This document shows positions 5,350 to 8,466 of a stretch of DNA of 8,466 bases, piece by piece. The DNA is from an uncultured Dehalococcoidia bacterium (lineage in GTDB: Bacteria; Chloroflexota; Dehalococcoidia; Tepidiformales; Tepidiformaceae), in the NCBI GenBank assembly GCA_937954195.1, contig CALFYR010000299.1, positions 1-8,466 of the forward strand, written 5' to 3'. The notes beneath the pieces are model-generated. The model was not told the origin of the DNA and did not search any database. It saw only the letters and a program-made list of their open reading frames with translations. How positions within the stretch are numbered: position 1 is the stretch's first letter; every line of letters begins with the position of its first letter. The position numbers and the translations under genes are program-made.

Positions 5350-7350
5350 ATGGCCACGCATTGGCCCACCCGCATCACCGCCATCGCGCTTGTCGCCGTA
5401 CTCGTCGGCATGGGTGCGCTCGCCCTGTGGCAGCGCCAAGATGCCGACCACCACCTCAACGAGATCCGCGATGCCCAGGCCCTGAGCGAGGCCTATACCG
5501 GTGCCCACACCGAAGTCATCGGCCTCGAAAAAGCGCTCATCGTCTGGGCCGCCGAACCTGGCAATAGCACTGCCGTCCTCCAGATCGTTGCCCACGCCGA
5601 GGGCCTCGAGCGGCACCTCCGGCGAGTCTCCATCCTCGGCGATCCCAAAGACAAAGAATTCGTCGCCGCGGTCCTTGCCTACGGCGAGGCCACCAGCCCG
5701 CTCCTCGGTGAACTCCTCGCCGCCTCCGACCCCGAGGCAGCCTACATCGAACTCGAACCAGCCCTCAGCAAGCTTTACGACGACCTCATCCTCCGCATCG
5801 ACCCCGAAGGATTCGCCGAAGCCGAGGATCCCCCGAGCGCGACCTGGGCCGTCATTAGCCCGCTCGCCTCCGTCATCGAACGCCGCGCCGCGGAAGAACG
5901 TCTCGAACTCGCCGCCGTGATCAACGACATCGAATCAACGTGGGACACCCAAACGCCGTTCGTGCTGGCCGGCTACGGCTTCGGCACGCTCCTCGTCCTC
6001 GTCCTCGTCGCCAGCACCGTCCTCATCGCCCGCCGCGAAGCACGCGTCCTGGCCGAAGTCCACGCCCTCCGCGAAGCGGTCACCACCGACCCGCTCACCG
6101 GCCTCGGCAACCGTCGCGGCTTCGAAGAATCACTCAAGGCGCTGACCACCCTCCCCACGCCCCCGACGCTCAGCCTCGCGATCATGGACCTGGACGAGTT
6201 CAAGGAAGCCAACGACACCTTCGGCCACGACCGCGGCGATAGCATCCTCCGCACCTTCGCCGAAATCCTTCAGCAGTCCGCGCCCGAGCGCGTCGAAAGC
6301 TACCGCATCGGCGGCGACGAGTTCGCCCTCATCATGCCCGGGTTCGAACCCGAAACGGCGACCGCTCTGCTCGGTACGATCCGTACCCGCGCCGAAGCGC
6401 GCCTCGGCAACAATGTCACCGTCAGCACCGGCGTCGCCGGCTACCAGGACGATGAGTCGCTCCTCCGCCAGCAAGCCGATGCCGCCCTCTACGAAGCCAA
6501 GCTCCGCGGCCGCAACCTCGTCGTCCTTTACCACGACGACGCCAACGCCCAGCCACTGTTCCCCGCCGCCCGCCTCGCCGCCGTCCGCCAGCTCCTCATC
6601 GAAGGCAACGTTCACCCGCTCTTCCAGCCCATCTGGGACCTCCACGAATCCCGCCTGCTCGCCTTCGAAGCGCTCTCTCGCCCGGATGAGAAGTACGGCC
6701 TGGCCGGCCCGCAGCAAGCGTTCGAAATCGCAGAGAAATTCGGACGCGCCGCCGACCTCGATCGCATCTGCCGGCTCCACATCCTCGAAGCGGCCGCCGC
6801 CCTTCCCGTGGAAGCCGACATCTTCATCAACCTGTCGCCCTACACACTCACCCACCAGTCCTTCGACCCGGCCCACCTGATCGGGGAAACGCTTCGTGCC
6901 GGAATCGATCCCGGCCGCGTCGTCTACGAAATCACCGAACGCTCGGCCGTCTCGCCCGATGCCATCGCCGCCGGCGTCCGAAGCCTCCGCGAAGCCGGCT
7001 TCCGCGTCGCGCTCGATGACGTCGGCGCCGGGAACAATGGCCTCGAAATGCTGCGCAAGGTCGAGGTCGATGTGGTCAAAGTCGACCGCGAAGTCGTCAT
7101 CGCCGCTCGCTCCTCCGGCACCGGGCGAGCCGCCCTCATGGCCATCCTCGCCTTCGCCTCCGAATCCCACGCGCTCGTCGTAGCCGAAGGCGTCGAAGAC
7201 GAATCCATGTTCGGCCTCGTGAAAGAGGTCGCCCACGCCGCCGTGCGTGGAACCCCCGGCCTCATCCACGGAGTCCAGGGCTACCTCTTCGGCCGCCCCG
7301 CCGAAGCCGCCGCATCCGCCCACGAACCCCCGGAAACCCTCGCCGCCTGA
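5350..7350 (+). CDS. Membrane-bound GGDEF-EAL c-di-GMP turnover protein
   Basis: 666 residues. Membrane segments at ~8-27 and ~203-227 enclose a mostly helical, acidic extracytoplasmic sensor (~30-202) that I cannot assign. A linker helix (EARVLAEVHALREAVTTDPLTGLGNRRGF) leads to a diguanylate cyclase domain (~243-395) with an intact GGDEF at 321-325 and metal-site D280 in MDLDEFK. The inhibitory RxxD site is absent: the equivalent positions are P312 and V315. The EAL phosphodiesterase domain (~405-650) keeps its catalytic set: E440 in FEALSRP, N494 in NLSP, E527/E530 in EITE, D556-D557, K577, E613 in AEGVE and Q643. Loop 6 reads DDVGAG in place of DDFGTG. Both activities are therefore plausible, making or degrading c-di-GMP in response to an outside signal. 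ATG 5350 is the first start after an in-frame TGA at 5332 and has only a weak ribosome binding site (GGGA). Confidence 0.93.
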   Translation: MATHWPTRITAIALVAVLVGMGALALWQRQDADHHLNEIRDAQALSEAYTGAHTEVIGLEKALIVWAAEPGNSTAVLQIVAHAEGLERHLRRVSILGDPKDKEFVAAVLAYGEATSPLLGELLAASDPEAAYIELEPALSKLYDDLILRIDPEGFAEAEDPPSATWAVISPLASVIERRAAEERLELAAVINDIESTWDTQTPFVLAGYGFGTLLVLVLVASTVLIARREARVLAEVHALREAVTTDPLTGLGNRRGFEESLKALTTLPTPPTLSLAIMDLDEFKEANDTFGHDRGDSILRTFAEILQQSAPERVESYRIGGDEFALIMPGFEPETATALLGTIRTRAEARLGNNVTVSTGVAGYQDDESLLRQQADAALYEAKLRGRNLVVLYHDDANAQPLFPAARLAAVRQLLIEGNVHPLFQPIWDLHESRLLAFEALSRPDEKYGLAGPQQAFEIAEKFGRAADLDRICRLHILEAAAALPVEADIFINLSPYTLTHQSFDPAHLIGETLRAGIDPGRVVYEITERSAVSPDAIAAGVRSLREAGFRVALDDVGAGNNGLEMLRKVEVDVVKVDREVVIAARSSGTGRAALMAILAFASESHALVVAEGVEDESMFGLVKEVAHAAVRGTPGLIHGVQGYLFGRPAEAAASAHEPPETLAA

Positions 7351-7383
7351 GGCGGGGTTGCCACGCCCCATACGATGGAGTCA

Positions 7384-7399
7384 TGCCGCCGCTGCGGCA
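7384..7399 (+). repeat. Hairpin just before the acidic-protein start
   Basis: TGCCGC / GCGGCA 6-bp stem with loop CGCT, 34 bases after the GGDEF-EAL stop and 11 bases before ATG 7411. The AGGA at 7399-7402 overlaps the base of the stem, so folding could compete with ribosome binding. If translation starts at 7375, the hairpin is coding. Confidence 0.35.
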
Positions 7400-7410
7400 G
7401 GATGCTCCAC

Positions 7411-7812
7411 ATGGCCCGACGTTTCTCCCTCTTCCGCCGCTCCGAACCCGGCGAATCCGCGCCAACACCCATCGAAGACACCGGTGAGAGCAAGGGATTC
7501 GGTTTCGTCACCTACGCCGATGAGCCCGCGCCCTCCGGCGATCCCGACCAGCCCCTGGTCGTCGGCTCCGTCCCCAACACGGACACGGCCGGAGGCAACG
7601 ACACAGCCGTCGAAGAACTCACCATCGCCCACGAAGGCTTCGAGCCGACAGGGGGCATCTTCACCCCCAGCCACACGATCCAGGCGCCCCGCGACGCCGC
7701 CTCAACCATGGCCGAACTCACCCCCGGCAGCTCGCTCTCGGACCTCCAGGCCCCAGCCTCCACCCCCGAACCCGACACCGACACCCTCGAAGACCTCGAC
7801 CTGCTGGAATAG
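7411..7812 (+). CDS. Acidic low-complexity protein with an RNP1-like octapeptide
   Basis: 133 residues from ATG 7411, chosen because AGGA lies eight bases upstream. ATG 7375 would add 12 residues (including CRRC) but has no ribosome binding site. The short N-terminus is basic (MARRFSLFRR). The rest is rich in Pro, Asp, Glu, Ser, Thr and Gly, ends in a strongly acidic tail (DTDTLEDLDLLE), and looks disordered. At residues 28-35 KGFGFVTY matches exactly the RNP1 pattern of RRM RNA-binding domains, and the context SKGFGFVTYADEPA also looks RRM-like. However, there is no RNP2 strand at the expected place before it, and no room for a complete RRM fold. It follows the GGDEF-EAL gene by 60 bases on the same strand, probably in one transcript, and ends just before a strong hairpin. 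I do not recognise the family; function is unknown. Confidence 0.6.
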   Translation: MARRFSLFRRSEPGESAPTPIEDTGESKGFGFVTYADEPAPSGDPDQPLVVGSVPNTDTAGGNDTAVEELTIAHEGFEPTGGIFTPSHTIQAPRDAASTMAELTPGSSLSDLQAPASTPEPDTDTLEDLDLLE

Positions 7813-7828
7813 GTGTCGCGGCTACGGA

Positions 7829-7859
7829 GGACAGCAACCGATTGAGACGGTTGCTGTCC
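7829..7859. terminator. Hairpin terminator between convergent genes
   Basis: Perfect 12-bp stem: GGACAGCAACCG at 7829-7840 pairs with CGGTTGCTGTCC at 7848-7859 around loop ATTGAGA. It begins 17 bases after the stop of the plus-strand gene and ends 16 bases before the stop of the minus-strand gene. That position and its symmetry fit a bidirectional terminator. No U run follows on either strand, as is common in high-GC bacteria. Confidence 0.75.
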
Positions 7860-7874
7860 CGCCATAGGCACAAC

Positions 7875-8466
7875 TCAGCGGCGGTGCACAACGATGCTCC
7901 CGCCTCCTAGAACCGTCGTCGGGTCAGCGTTGTCTTCTGTTCCGACCTGATTGTCATAGATCAAGCCGCCTCCGGTCCGGTCCCATATGCGGATCCGGAA
8001 CTTGTCGGCTCCTGGCCCGCCGTCCGTGGCAGTAATGAAGAAGGCGTAATCGCCGAACCCGTTGACCGTGCCGGTCCCCCGGAATTGCGCCTTCGAACCT
8101 GCCACCACCAGCCACTCGTAGGCAGTGCTCTTGAACGACAGCCCGGCAGCCTGGAAGCGGAACTCCGCGTTCCCCGATGGCACGTGGGCGCCCTTCTTGT
8201 ACTGGGAAACGAAGCCGAACGTCGCCTTCCCGGTCAGCGTCGGATCCTCGGCATACGCTCCCGCGGGGGATTCGAACCAGCCGCCACCCGTGACAAAGCC
8301 AGCAGTGTTGTCGTACACCACCAGGTAATCGAACGTCGATTGCGCAAGGGAACCGTCGTCATCCTCCACGGTGACCACGACGCTATAGACTCCAGCCTCG
8401 GCATAGCCATGGCTCGTCGCAAACTCGCCGTCAGCGCCGGCGTCACCCGTGCTCGTCGAACCATCG
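7875..8466 (-). CDS. Secreted PKD / post-COAP-1-like protein, 5' end outside window
   Basis: The frame stays open to the right edge, so this is the C-terminal ~197 residues of a longer protein. An internal GTG at 8378 is not the start, because typical PKD sequence precedes it. Visible residues ~1-52 are the end of a PKD domain: SHGYAEAGVYSVVVTVEDDDGS and a closing YLVVYD strand. Residues ~56-196 begin GFVTGGGWFESPAGAY and continue with LTGKATFGFVSQYKKGAHVP, YEWLVVAG, KAQFRGTGTVNG and DKFRIRIWD. I recognise this from memory as the domain named post-COAP-1, a beta-rich module at the end of large extracellular proteins. Such proteins are exported and use PKD repeats as stalks. The catalytic or binding part, if any, lies outside the window. 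The gene is convergent with the acidic-protein gene and ends at the shared hairpin. No C-terminal anchor or sorting signal is present (it ends IVVHRR). Confidence 0.82.
   Translation of the reverse strand, partial: DGSTSTGDAGADGEFATSHGYAEAGVYSVVVTVEDDDGSLAQSTFDYLVVYDNTAGFVTGGGWFESPAGAYAEDPTLTGKATFGFVSQYKKGAHVPSGNAEFRFQAAGLSFKSTAYEWLVVAGSKAQFRGTGTVNGFGDYAFFITATDGGPGADKFRIRIWDRTGGGLIYDNQVGTEDNADPTTVLGGGSIVVHRR

Noticed and set aside
6130..7371. A 413-residue minus-strand open frame opposite the GGDEF-EAL gene
   Set aside because: It is a low-complexity Gly/Asp/Glu/Val-rich antisense shadow. The plus strand holds all GGDEF and EAL motifs.
7375..7410. Upstream start of the acidic protein giving an N-terminal CRRC
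   Set aside because: There is no ribosome binding site before 7375, a hairpin occupies this stretch, and ATG 7411 has AGGA at good spacing.
8376..8378. GTG as the true start of the right-edge gene
   Set aside because: The frame continues upstream with typical PKD sequence to the window edge, so the codon is internal.
1..8466. CRISPR arrays, tRNA or rRNA genes, insertion sequences
   Set aside because: No regularly spaced repeats, cloverleaf, rRNA signature or transposase was seen on either strand.

Overview
The window is high-GC bacterial DNA, densely coding, with five substantial genes and three small ones. The visible families are a PKD plus post-COAP-1-like extracellular protein, a PF-ChiA-like GH18 chitinase with CBM5/12 modules, a large membrane GT2 synthase and a GGDEF-EAL protein. 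They fit an environmental high-GC lineage such as Chloroflexota or Actinobacteriota. No marker gene is present, so the phylum is a guess.

Layout. Minus strand, 1-4285: a membrane GT2 polysaccharide synthase (TTG start at 4285) is followed, with overlapping stop and start codons, by a secreted or membrane-anchored GH18 hydrolase with two CBM5/12 modules. A hairpin lies over the hydrolase stop codon, and downstream is the 5' part of a Phd/YefM-like antitoxin gene that runs off the left edge. Region 4286-4647 is a divergent control region with several inverted repeats. Plus strand, 4648-7812: a 60-residue DUF1059-like Cys/His protein, a 94-residue very hydrophilic protein, a 139-base leader that can fold, a 666-residue membrane GGDEF-EAL protein, and a 133-residue acidic low-complexity protein carrying an exact RNP1-like octapeptide. 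A strong 12-bp hairpin at 7829-7859 separates this run from a convergent minus-strand gene (7875 to the right edge) encoding the C-terminus of a secreted PKD / post-COAP-1-like protein.

How they may work together (inference). The GT2/GH18 pair looks like a make-and-trim module for an extracellular polymer, possibly GlcNAc-based because the hydrolase carries chitin-binding modules. Its overlapping genes imply fixed co-expression. The divergent plus-strand run ends in a c-di-GMP turnover enzyme, a usual controller of exopolysaccharide and attachment. The synthase has no visible PilZ domain, so any link would be indirect or transcriptional. The tandem 22-bp-spaced GGGTA(A/T)TCCC sites and the two nearby dyads between the divergent genes are the best candidates for a shared operator. 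The most novel-looking items are the coupled synthase/hydrolase pair with an expanded GT-A core, the tandem operator, the folded leader before the GGDEF-EAL gene, and the RNP1-like motif in a disordered protein.
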